The notes beneath the pieces are model-generated. The model saw only the letters and a program-made list of their open reading frames with translations, was not told the origin of the DNA and searched no databases. Made by a program: the position numbers and the translations under genes. DNA of 35,274 bases from CAYOZL01 sp964408435 (GTDB lineage Bacteria > Bdellovibrionota_C > UBA2361 > SZUA-149 > CAYOZL01). Below, piece after piece: positions 1-7,016 of the stretch (positions are counted from its first letter, which is position 1; each line of letters begins with the position of its first letter). Where the stretch lies: assembly GCA_964408435.1 (NCBI GenBank), contig CAYOZL010000022.1, forward strand, positions 1-35,274. Reading direction: 5' to 3'.

Positions 1-1362
1 GCATTAGTTGCCTTTGAAACTGTAACAGTTCCAGGTGATGAGGTAAGTTTTATAGCTTATGATTCTAACTCTCCTGGTATTCCATCTGTAAACTCTAATA
101 ATGTGCCGATTAAAGATTCTGCCCCAAGAATTATAGTTAGAGCAAGCCCTAAAACTTCTGATTTTTGTGCCTCAAATTTAGCTGATCCTTATTGTGAGCT
201 ATTTAGAGTAACTGATATGGATGATTTAACTAGAGATACTATACTTAAAAGGGCTGAATTGCTTTTATTCCCTCTTATTGGTGCTAATACTGATTTTTCT
301 GAAGCTTTGTTAAGAGCTTCAGAAATTTTAACTAAGTCACCTTTATCAAATATTGCAGATAATATGGTTGTATCTTTTGGGGACGGTTTAGCAAATTGTT
401 ATCATTCTATTGGTGCTACAGCTACACCAGTTGATCCTACATTTAACTCTAGTACTCCATTTATAGAAAATACATCTTTATCTGGTTCAAGTTTTGTAGC
501 TGCTTTTTCAGGAGAACCAGGCCTATGTGATCCTGGAGGAGATAAGGTTGTTCATGATAATGCTATATCTGAAGCAGTAGCGATAGTTTCAGGTGAGGGA
601 AGGCCTCTTCCAGGTGGTTTTATGAGCTTTGTTGATTCAGGAATTAAATTTCATAATTTTATGTTTGGTGAAATTGTTCAACCTCATACAGTATTAAGAG
701 TTGGAGATAAGGATAGTGATGGGGTAGCTGATTCTTGTATGACAGAAGCTGATGCTAGGGCTAGTGATCTTTCTTATACAGATTGCGCATACGATCTTAA
801 TAATCCTAATGATCCTAATCATCCTAGTAATCCTGCTAATCATCCTAGTAATCCTAATGCTGTGCTAGGTTGTAGTCCATTAACATTTAATAGTCCTTCA
901 CAGTCCAGTACTGAAGAACCTTATTTTGCGCCTAATTATAATTTTCAACACCAATTATCTAATCCAAGTGGTGGGAGATTTTTACCAATAAGAAGACCTT
1001 GTGAGATTGGGGATTTTGCCGCTCTTCCAGGTGGTTCTGCGCTTGCTAGTATTCAAGATTGTTTAGATGGAGCAGGGGTAGATTTGCTAGATAGCTTATG
1101 CGCAACCCCTCCAGGAGTAGCAACACCTGGTATAGGAGATGTCGTTAGATTTACAGATGCTGGAGGTGGAACTAGCACTGATGCAGCCGGAAATGTAGTC
1201 AATATCCCAGTTATGGTTGATAACGGCAGACTTATATGCGACCCATTATGCAGAAGTAAGGATACTCAAGCTCGTGAGGCAATAGATGAGATATTCTCAG
1301 ATAACCCACTTATTACTGTTGAGCCTTTGCCTAGTAATGTTAGTAATCCTATTTCTAATTAG
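1..1362 (+). CDS. 3' part of a large Asn/Pro-repeat protein of unknown function (5' end outside window)
   Basis: The reading frame is open from base 1 to the TAA at 1360-1362 (453 codons seen), so the true start lies upstream. The GTG at 103 has no ribosome binding site and is probably internal. I do not recognise the family. The protein is rich in Ser, Asn, Pro and Asp, has scattered Cys residues, and carries a DKDSDGVADSC segment that resembles Ca-binding Asp loops of surface proteins. A proline tripeptide tract (NPN, DPN, HPS, NPA) lies near residues 265-285. The composition suggests an exported or surface protein, but no signal peptide can be checked because the N-terminus is missing. It converges on the PA14 gene pair with a 22-base gap. 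The coding call is firm; function is unknown. Confidence 0.75.
   Translation, partial: ALVAFETVTVPGDEVSFIAYDSNSPGIPSVNSNNVPIKDSAPRIIVRASPKTSDFCASNLADPYCELFRVTDMDDLTRDTILKRAELLLFPLIGANTDFSEALLRASEILTKSPLSNIADNMVVSFGDGLANCYHSIGATATPVDPTFNSSTPFIENTSLSGSSFVAAFSGEPGLCDPGGDKVVHDNAISEAVAIVSGEGRPLPGGFMSFVDSGIKFHNFMFGEIVQPHTVLRVGDKDSDGVADSCMTEADARASDLSYTDCAYDLNNPNDPNHPSNPANHPSNPNAVLGCSPLTFNSPSQSSTEEPYFAPNYNFQHQLSNPSGGRFLPIRRPCEIGDFAALPGGSALASIQDCLDGAGVDLLDSLCATPPGVATPGIGDVVRFTDAGGGTSTDAAGNVVNIPVMVDNGRLICDPLCRSKDTQAREAIDEIFSDNPLITVEPLPSNVSNPISN
817..855 (+). repeat. 18-bp direct repeat (period 21) encoding Asn-His-Pro-Ser tract
   Basis: The 18-base sequence aatcatcctagtaatcct occurs at 817-834 and again at 838-855, separated by gct. 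The repeat is in frame and encodes NHPSNP twice, extending a run of Pro tripeptides. It is probably replication slippage in a low-complexity linker of the protein. Confidence 0.8.
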
Positions 1363-1384
1363 AGAACTTTATAGAAAAAGTATC

Positions 1385-2296
1385 TTAGCACTCGATCTCT
1401 TTAATCGTTTCATTTGAGATTTCTTTGTCATTTGGAAATGTTATTTCTAAAAGATTTTCTTTATCTTTGCCTGCTTTTATTTCTATTCTAGAAGCTCCGC
1501 CGCCTTGAAAGTATTCCAATGTTAATTTATGTAAGCCACTTTTTAGCTTTATAGAAAAAGCCTCTGTCTTAAAAGCGCCGATTTTCCAATCTTTTTTTAC
1601 TGTTCTGTTGTTAATTTTAAATCTGTAGCCATCATCTGCTCCAATTGAAAAATATACTTTTTCTTTTGTTTTTAGTTTAATGCATGTTTGATATCTAACA
1701 GAAAAATTACCCCCATCAATTCCCTCATAAGGCATAGCTCCTCTCCAGTCAGTATTGATTTTATTTAGAGTTTTACTTAAACAAGGTTTTCCTTTTAGGT
1801 CTTTATTGCAGTAGAAGTCCGCTTTCCAAGCAGAGGAGTTTATTTGAGACGATTCTAATGTGGAAGCTTGAGATTGCGAGAATTTATTTTGTAATAAGGT
1901 AGGTGGCATAGTCTCTTTGTTTTTGATGAAAATAAAAACAAGAGAACCGATAGTAGTAGCTATTAGTAAGGAGTAAGTTAGTTTTTTTAAATTTAGTTTT
2001 TTTGAAATAAGATTATTTTTATTAATACTTTTTGAGAGGTTTTCTATTTCCAAGTGTATTAAACTGTTATTCTTGCTAATGTTTTCACTAGTTTGTTTTT
2101 TGCTAATTTCTAGAATCTCTTTATTAGGTTTAAGCTCTAAATCCTTATAGGTTTTTAAAAGATAGATTGCAGCTTCAGGAGCACTTCCAGATACATTATA
2201 TATTATACTTTTCGCAATTTTTAGATTCTTTTTTACTTCCTTTTGCTTTTGTCTTTCTTTTTTAAGCTGTAATGTTTTTTTAGGCTCTACTGACAT
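1385..2296 (-). CDS. Membrane-anchored PA14-domain protein (paralogue 1)
   Basis: 303 residues starting at ATG 2296. Residues 1-105 are Lys-rich and probably cytoplasmic; a single membrane segment lies near 107-124 (LTYSLLIATTIGSLVFIFI). The C-terminal part, about 155-280, has the PA14 pattern: W-K-A-D-F-Y near the start, WRGAMPYEG, FSVRYQTC, a GADDGYRFKIN core and LKSGLHKLTLEYFQGGGASR. PA14 domains are beta-barrel, often carbohydrate-binding modules of surface and secreted proteins. The start overlaps the 3' end of the upstream paralogue by 10 bases (2287-2296), so the two are probably co-translated. The PA14 fold is likely; ligand and function are unknown. Confidence 0.8.
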   Translation of the reverse strand: MSVEPKKTLQLKKERQKQKEVKKNLKIAKSIIYNVSGSAPEAAIYLLKTYKDLELKPNKEILEISKKQTSENISKNNSLIHLEIENLSKSINKNNLISKKLNLKKLTYSLLIATTIGSLVFIFIKNKETMPPTLLQNKFSQSQASTLESSQINSSAWKADFYCNKDLKGKPCLSKTLNKINTDWRGAMPYEGIDGGNFSVRYQTCIKLKTKEKVYFSIGADDGYRFKINNRTVKKDWKIGAFKTEAFSIKLKSGLHKLTLEYFQGGGASRIEIKAGKDKENLLEITFPNDKEISNETIKEIEC

Positions 2297-3224
2297 CTTT
2301 TTAGTTCGTATTGTGCAGGATTATTATCTAGTTTTGTTTCTATCGAAAATTCAAGCCTAGAAGAACCGCCAGCTTGAAAATAGTGTATTTCAAACTTATG
2401 TGTTCCTTTTTCTAATGTAATAGCTTTTTTAATTTTATTATATCCCTGTTTTTTCCAATTATTAATTATTTCAATATTATTAATAAAAAGTTTACTTCCA
2501 TCATCCGATCCTAAGATTAATTTAAGTTCATTTTTTTTATTAAGTGTTAAGCAGCTTTTATATTTAGCCGAGAATTTATCAGCACTAATCTTACTTGTGT
2601 TCTTAATAGGCTTATTCCCTTCCCACTTAAATGAAATCTTATCATTTTGAGTAGTTAAGGATTCTTTGCCAGATAAATCATTATTGTTGTAGTATCTTGC
2701 TTCCCACTTAAGCTTTTTTTCCGGCAAAGAATTTTTTATTAAGATTATTGCTAGTATTAGGGTTAGTAGAAAAAATAAAATCTTAATTAATTTTTTAGGA
2801 AGAGATATCTTTGGAANNNNNNNNNNNNNNNNNNNNNNNNNNNNNNNNNNNNNNNNNNNNNNNNNNNNNNNNNNNNNNNNNNNNNNNNNNNNNNNNNNNN
2901 NNNNNNNNNNNNNNNNGTTAGTAGAAAAAATAAAATCTTAATTAATTTTTTAGGAAGAGATATCTTTGGAAAAGAGAGCTTTGTAGGTAGTTTAAAAGCA
3001 CTGCTCTTATTTACTTCTTTCCAAAGAAAGGCCTTAACCTCATCGATATCTTTTTTGATATCTTTCCTGATATCTTTACAAGTATCTTCACTAAATATTT
3101 CTTTCTCTAATTTAAGACCTTTAGCAGCTCTTTTAAGATGAAATATCTGCTCTTCTTCACTATCTTCTATGTTGCTAGCTAATCCCTCAGCAATAATTAA
3201 ATTTCTTCTAGCAAATTCAGACAC
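2287..3224 (-). CDS. Membrane-anchored PA14-domain protein (paralogue 2), split by a false assembly gap
   Basis: As written, the gene falls into two pieces: an N-terminal piece from ATG 3224 to the Ns, and a C-terminal piece ending at TAG 2289-2287. The bases on each side of the 100 Ns are an identical 55-mer. If one copy and the Ns (155 bases) are removed, the halves join in frame as a single 260-residue protein. The join creates a continuous membrane segment, KILFFLLTLILAIILIKNS, at about residues 97-115. It is preceded by a charged cytoplasmic part and followed by a PA14-type domain with FKWEGNKP, FSAKYKSC, LGSDDGSKLFIN and GTHKFEIHYFQAGGSSR. The TTG at 2727 would be an internal Leu codon, not a start. 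It shares its layout with the downstream paralogue and overlaps it by 10 bases. Confidence 0.75.
2762..2971. repeat. 55-bp identical flanks of an N gap (assembly overlap)
   Basis: Bases 2762-2816 and 2917-2971 are identical over all 55 positions, with exactly 100 Ns between them. This is what two contigs overlapping by one k-mer look like when a scaffolder inserts a fixed-size gap. It is best read as an artefact and not as a biological repeat, because removing it restores one reading frame. Confidence 0.9.
2817..2916. other. Assembly gap of 100 N
   Basis: There are exactly 100 Ns, a conventional placeholder length. The flanks suggest that no sequence is missing. Confidence 0.98.
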
Positions 3225-3263
3225 GATGCAGTTTTTACTATAAAATTAGCTATTTAGCCAACT

Positions 3264-3351
3264 AGAACCGTCCCAAAACACATGCTTTCGGGACGGTTCT
3301 AGGACGTAGGGCTTTAGAACCGTCCCAGAATAGGGGTTTGGGGACGGTTCT
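3264..3351. repeat. REP-like tandem double hairpin
   Basis: Two successive inverted repeats share the same 11-bp arms: AGAACCGTCCC at 3264-3274 with GGGACGGTTCT at 3290-3300 (loop 15), and again 3316-3326 with 3341-3351 (loop 14), separated by 15 bases. It lies in the divergent region between the PA14 pair and the dnaK-like gene. Paired palindromes of this AGAACCGTCCC type resemble REP/REPIN elements moved by RAYT (Y1 HUH) transposases; no such transposase is in the window. The element could also act as a bidirectional transcript-end structure, although both flanking genes point away from it. Confidence 0.85.
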
Positions 3352-3382
3352 GGAGTTTTATGAGGTGCTATATTAGTTGTTT

Positions 3383-3410
3383 TTGATTTTTGAGTTTTGT
3401 GAAATAAATA
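3383..3410 (+). promoter_or_regulatory. Possible sigma70-type promoter for the dnaK-like gene
   Basis: TTGATT at 3383-3388 and TAAATA at 3405-3410 are separated by 16 bases, just after the REP-like hairpins and about 25 bases before the start codon. The match is only moderate and AT-rich DNA gives many such matches. Confidence 0.3.
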
Positions 3411-3435
3411 GTCTAATGGTGTTAGAAAGTTAAAA

Positions 3436-5331
3436 ATGAGCATTGTAATTGGAATTGATTTAGGAACTTCAAATTCTTGTGTGGCGCAAATTGTTAATGG
3501 TTTGCCTGTTGTTATTTCTGATAGTGAAGGTCGAGATACGGTTCCTTCTATTTTTGCCATTAACGCTACTAATGATCCAATAGTTGGTTTTGATGCCAAG
3601 GCTCAGGCTAATACTAATCGGCTTAATACTATTTTTGCCGCAAAGAGACTTATTGGCAGGAAATTTAATTCTGAAGAAATTCAAAATGCGATGGAGAAAT
3701 TACCTTATAAGGTAATTGAGGCAGAGAATGGGGATGCTTGGGTTGAGGTTAATGGCTCACCTTTTAGTCCTGAAGAGGTCTCTTCTCAAGTTCTAATTAA
3801 AATTAAAGAAGTAGCAGAGCAGAGTTTAAAACAAGAAGTTAAAAGAGCTGTGATTACTGTTCCTGCTCACTTTAATGATTCTCAAAGACAAGCGACAAAA
3901 GATGCAGGTAGGTTAGCAGGCTTAGATGTTCTTAGAATTATAAATGAGCCTACAGCTGCAGCGCTTGCTTTTGGTTTAAACATTGTTGATGGAAAAAATG
4001 TTTTAAAAGACGAAGTTAAAAAAAGTTTTAAAGAAAAGCACACTGCAGATAGAATGATTGCAGTTTTTGATTTAGGTGGAGGTACTTTTGATATCTCTAT
4101 TTTAGAGCTTAGAGATGGAGTCTTTGATGTTAAAGCTACTAATGGAGATACATATTTAGGTGGTGAAGACTTTGATATGGCAATTGTTCAGTATCTTCTA
4201 GACCAATTTAAGAATAAAATGGGTAGGGATGTCTCAAAAGATAAAAAAATTCTACAAAGATTTAAAGATGCGGCAAAAAATGCAAAGCATGAGCTCTCAG
4301 ATAAACCAAAGATTGATATTGAGCTTTCTTTTGTTCAAGGTCTAGATCATTTAACAATTCCTCTTGATAGAAAGAAATTAGAAGAGATAGTTCAACCTAT
4401 ATTGGCCAGAATTGAAGCACCTTGCATGCAAGCATTAGAAGATGCTGGCTTAGCACCTGAGGATGTTACAGATACGATATTAGTTGGTGGGATGACAAAA
4501 ATGCCCGCTGTTAAAAAAGCAGCGCGAATAATTTTTGGAAAAGAACCTCTAGATACAATTGATCCTGACCAAGCCGTTGCTCTAGGTGCAGCTGTGCAAG
4601 CTGGTTTGTTGCAAGGGTACGTAAAAGGAGTAAGTTTATTAGATGTTACTAGCTTAAGTCTTGGTATAGAAATCCAAGGCGGTAAAATGCATACAATCGT
4701 TCCAAGAAATACAACTATTCCAACTAGAAAAACTGAAGTAGTAACCACTAGTGCTCCAAATCAACCTCAGGTAAGCGTGCATGTCTTACAAGGTGAAGAG
4801 GATTTTGCACCATTAAATAAGTCTTTAGGAAGATTTGAACTAGTAGGAGTAAGACCAGCACCTAGAGGAGAGCCTGATATTGCTGTTACCTTTGATATCG
4901 ATGCTGAAGGAATAGTTCATGTATCTGCAAAAGATTTACAAACTGAGCAAGAACAAAAAATAGAGATTATAGCAAATTCTGGTTTAAGTGATTATGAAAT
5001 AGATAAGCTCTTAAAAGAGAAAATGCTTGAAGAAGAGCAGAGAAATAGAGTTAAAGAAAGAGAGTCAAAAGAGACTATTCAAATTGATGACAAAGACAGA
5101 AACGTAGAAATTAAGAATGAACTTAAAAACGAGATTTTTTTAACTCAAGTAACCTTGAATACAGAAGCAAAGAAGTTTAAGGGTAGGGGTAGAGCATTGC
5201 TTGAAGATATAATGTCTACAGCAAGGGATGTACTCGAGAATTCTGATGATAGTGCTAGAATTCAAGAAGTGTATGAAGAGCTAAAAGAGAAGAAAGTGGC
5301 TCTACAGAATTATTTAGATAGTCTCTGGTAG
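3436..5331 (+). CDS. dnaK: DnaK-family (Hsp70) molecular chaperone
   Basis: An ATP-dependent cytoplasmic folding chaperone of 631 residues. The N-terminal ATPase domain begins with GIDLGTSNSCVA and carries AAKRLIGR, NEPTAAALAFGL, DLGGGTFDIS and VGGMTKMP. The interdomain linker is LLDVTSLSLGIE, with Ser where DnaK usually has Pro. The substrate-binding domain includes NKSLGRFELVGVRPAPRG and FDIDAEGIVHVSAKD, followed by a helical lid. There is an insertion of about 18 residues after AAALAFGL (IVDGKNVLKDEV and following), and the protein ends at the lid without the usual acidic tail of DnaK. No grpE or dnaJ is adjacent. It may therefore be a second Hsp70 paralogue; HscA is less likely without isc genes nearby. 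The start ATG has no clear ribosome binding site but gives the canonical N-terminus. Confidence 0.88.
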   Translation: MSIVIGIDLGTSNSCVAQIVNGLPVVISDSEGRDTVPSIFAINATNDPIVGFDAKAQANTNRLNTIFAAKRLIGRKFNSEEIQNAMEKLPYKVIEAENGDAWVEVNGSPFSPEEVSSQVLIKIKEVAEQSLKQEVKRAVITVPAHFNDSQRQATKDAGRLAGLDVLRIINEPTAAALAFGLNIVDGKNVLKDEVKKSFKEKHTADRMIAVFDLGGGTFDISILELRDGVFDVKATNGDTYLGGEDFDMAIVQYLLDQFKNKMGRDVSKDKKILQRFKDAAKNAKHELSDKPKIDIELSFVQGLDHLTIPLDRKKLEEIVQPILARIEAPCMQALEDAGLAPEDVTDTILVGGMTKMPAVKKAARIIFGKEPLDTIDPDQAVALGAAVQAGLLQGYVKGVSLLDVTSLSLGIEIQGGKMHTIVPRNTTIPTRKTEVVTTSAPNQPQVSVHVLQGEEDFAPLNKSLGRFELVGVRPAPRGEPDIAVTFDIDAEGIVHVSAKDLQTEQEQKIEIIANSGLSDYEIDKLLKEKMLEEEQRNRVKERESKETIQIDDKDRNVEIKNELKNEIFLTQVTLNTEAKKFKGRGRALLEDIMSTARDVLENSDDSARIQEVYEELKEKKVALQNYLDSLW

Positions 5332-5338
5332 CTAGCCG

Positions 5339-5580
5339 CTAAAATCCTAATCCTAGTCTTAATCTTAGTCTTGATCCTGGTCTTAGTCTTTGTCTTAGCC
5401 TTAATTCTTAATCTAAATTCTAATTTTTTAGACCAAGACATAGGACCAAGACNNNNNNNNNNNNNNNNNNNNNNNNNNNNNNNNNNNNNNNNNNNNNNNN
5501 NNNNNNNNNNNNNNNNNNNNNNNNNNNNNNNNNNNNNNNNNNNNNNNNNNNNGATTAAGATTAGGATTAAGACTAGGATT
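5339..5580. repeat. Large imperfect palindrome built from degenerate hexamers, containing an N gap
   Basis: The left side (about 5342-5412) is a run of degenerate 6-mers of the type AATCCT/AGTCTT. The right side (5553-5580) is the same motif on the other strand. AATCCTAGTCTTAATC at 5349-5364 is the exact reverse complement of 5565-5580, and the next 12 bases inward match at 9 positions. Two copies of GACCAAGAC (5431-5439, 5444-5452) before the gap already have the right-arm orientation. It fills the 353-base region between the dnaK-like gene and argG together with a second repeat. Spurious open frames here (Lys-Thr-Arg-Ile runs) are translations of the repeat. It may act as a transcript-end hairpin or be a mobile palindromic element. 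Confidence 0.75.
5453..5552. other. Assembly gap of 100 N
   Basis: There are exactly 100 Ns inside a palindromic repeat. Unlike the first gap, its flanks are inverted and not identical, so the true missing length is unknown. The hairpin probably stopped the assembler. Confidence 0.97.
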
Positions 5581-5583
5581 GTT

Positions 5584-5624
5584 GATTCTCTGTGTCTCAT
5601 AAACCTTTGTGCTCTCTGTGCTGG
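5584..5624. repeat. CTCTGTG-type dispersed repeat, intergenic copy
   Basis: The stretch contains TTCTCTGTGTCTCA, then CCTTTGTGCTCTCTGTG, a degenerate pattern of CTCTGTG/TTTGTG units. A related stretch lies inside the glycosyltransferase gene at 12984-13038. Repeats of this kind (CTCTGTGTCTCTGTG and its complement) are widespread in environmental bacterial genomes; this classification comes from general familiarity, not a search. Confidence 0.55.
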
Positions 5625-5684
5625 AATCTTTTCCTTCCCTCCTCAATATGCTACCTTCCCCATAAACTAAAACGGAGAAAAATT

Positions 5685-7007
5685 GTGGGAAAAGTTTTAA
5701 TGAATCTACCTCAGGGAGAAAAAGTAGGAATAGCTTTTTCTGGTGGTTTAGACACATGCACAGCTCTAGCTTGGATGAAAGAAAAGGGGGCTCTGCCGTA
5801 TGCCTACACAGCTGATTTAGGCCAAGTGGATGAAAAAGATTTAGATGAAGTAGTCGTTAGAGCAAAAACCTACGGTGCGGAGCATGCGCGTTTAGTTGAT
5901 TGTAGAGAGCAGTTAGTTCATGAGGGCTTATCCGCTCTTGCGTGTGGTGCTTTCCATATTTTTAGTTCAGGTAAAAGATATTTTAATACGACTCCACTGG
6001 GTAGAGCTGTTACTGGTACAATGCTAGTTCAGGCAATGAAAGAAGATGGAGTAAATATATGGGGAGATGGTTCAACATATAAAGGTAATGATATAGAAAG
6101 ATTTTACAGATATTCATTATTAGTTAATCAGGATATTCAAATTTATAAACCTTGGTTGGATCAAACTTTTGTATCTGAGCTTGGTGGTAGGAAAGAAATG
6201 AGTGAGTGGCTTATTGCTAGGGGGCTTCCTTGGAAGGCATCGGTAGAAAAAGCATATTCAACGGATGCAAATATATGGGGCGCAACTCATGAGGCAAAAA
6301 GTTTAGAATTTTTAAATCAGAGCATGCATATAGTAGAGCCTATAATGGGTGTTAAGTTTTGGGACAGCTCAGTAGAGGTTAAACCTGAAACTGTTAGCAT
6401 TAAATTCCATGAAGGTTTACCTGTTGCGATTAATGGTAAAGAATTTACAAATAATGTTGAGTTAGTCCAAGAGGCAAATCAGATTGGTGGAAGACACGGT
6501 CTAGGAATGTGCGACCAGATAGAAAATAGAATTATTGAAGCTAAATCTAGAGGAATTTATGAAGCGCCAGCAATGGCACTATTATCTATCGCATATGAAA
6601 GACTATTATGTGCCATTCATAATGAAGGTACATTAGATAATTACTTTATACTAGGTAGAAAACTTGGAAGACTATTATATGAGGGAAGATGGTTTGACCC
6701 TCAAGCTTTAATGCTTAGAGAAAGCTTGCAGAAATGGGTAGCTAAATTAGTAACAGGAGAAGTTGTTATTGAGCTTAGAAGGGGAGATGATTTTACTATT
6801 CTTGATACTCAAGGTCCTAAGCTCTCTTATGACCCTGAGCATTTAACTATGGAAAGAAATAAAGAAGAGCATTTTAATCCTCTAGATAGAATAGGTCAGC
6901 TTACTATGAGAAACTTAGATATTGCTCAAAGTAGAGAAAAACTTCATGACTATTCAAATGCAGGTGTTCTTAATTTAGAAGGTGCAAAAAAGCTAGGTTT
7001 GCCATAA
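5685..7007 (+). CDS. argG: Argininosuccinate synthase
   Basis: Joins citrulline and aspartate with ATP to give argininosuccinate in arginine synthesis. The protein matches the E. coli-type ArgG subfamily: GIAFSGGLDT (ATP pyrophosphatase loop), YFNTTPLGRAVTGTMLV, EDGVNIWGDGSTYKGNDIERF, GGRHGLGMCDQIENRIIEAKSRG and DRIGQLTMRNLDI. I chose the GTG at 5685, preceded by GGAG at 5674-5677 (7-base spacing), because it gives a 440-residue protein whose SGGLDT falls at the same position as in E. coli ArgG. An in-frame ATG at 5592 lies in repeat DNA and is unlikely, and a later ATG at 5700 would trim conserved residues. The gene is followed after 9 bases by the O-antigen ligase-like gene. Confidence 0.96.
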   Translation: MGKVLMNLPQGEKVGIAFSGGLDTCTALAWMKEKGALPYAYTADLGQVDEKDLDEVVVRAKTYGAEHARLVDCREQLVHEGLSALACGAFHIFSSGKRYFNTTPLGRAVTGTMLVQAMKEDGVNIWGDGSTYKGNDIERFYRYSLLVNQDIQIYKPWLDQTFVSELGGRKEMSEWLIARGLPWKASVEKAYSTDANIWGATHEAKSLEFLNQSMHIVEPIMGVKFWDSSVEVKPETVSIKFHEGLPVAINGKEFTNNVELVQEANQIGGRHGLGMCDQIENRIIEAKSRGIYEAPAMALLSIAYERLLCAIHNEGTLDNYFILGRKLGRLLYEGRWFDPQALMLRESLQKWVAKLVTGEVVIELRRGDDFTILDTQGPKLSYDPEHLTMERNKEEHFNPLDRIGQLTMRNLDIAQSREKLHDYSNAGVLNLEGAKKLGLP

Positions 7008-7016
7008 GCTTTCTAA

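Noticed and set aside
2787..2971. True 55-bp duplication in the PA14 gene
   Set aside because: Both copies abut a fixed 100-N gap and removing one restores the frame, so an assembly overlap is the simpler reading.
3264..3351. CRISPR-like repeat pair
   Set aside because: Only two units, arms are inverted within each unit, spacers are short and no cas gene is present; REP-like palindromes fit better.
4392..4748. Minus-strand open frame inside the dnaK-like gene
   Set aside because: It lies opposite conserved Hsp70 coding sequence and shows no recognisable protein.
5592..5684. ATG 5592 as the argG start
   Set aside because: The 31 extra residues come from repeat DNA, and the GTG at 5685 has a good ribosome binding site and matches the E. 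coli ArgG N-terminus in length.
5310..5757. Three open frames across the second N gap, rich in Lys-Thr-Arg-Ile or Leu-Val-Leu runs
   Set aside because: They are translations of the hexamer palindrome plus Ns, on both strands, and have no ribosome binding site or family resemblance.
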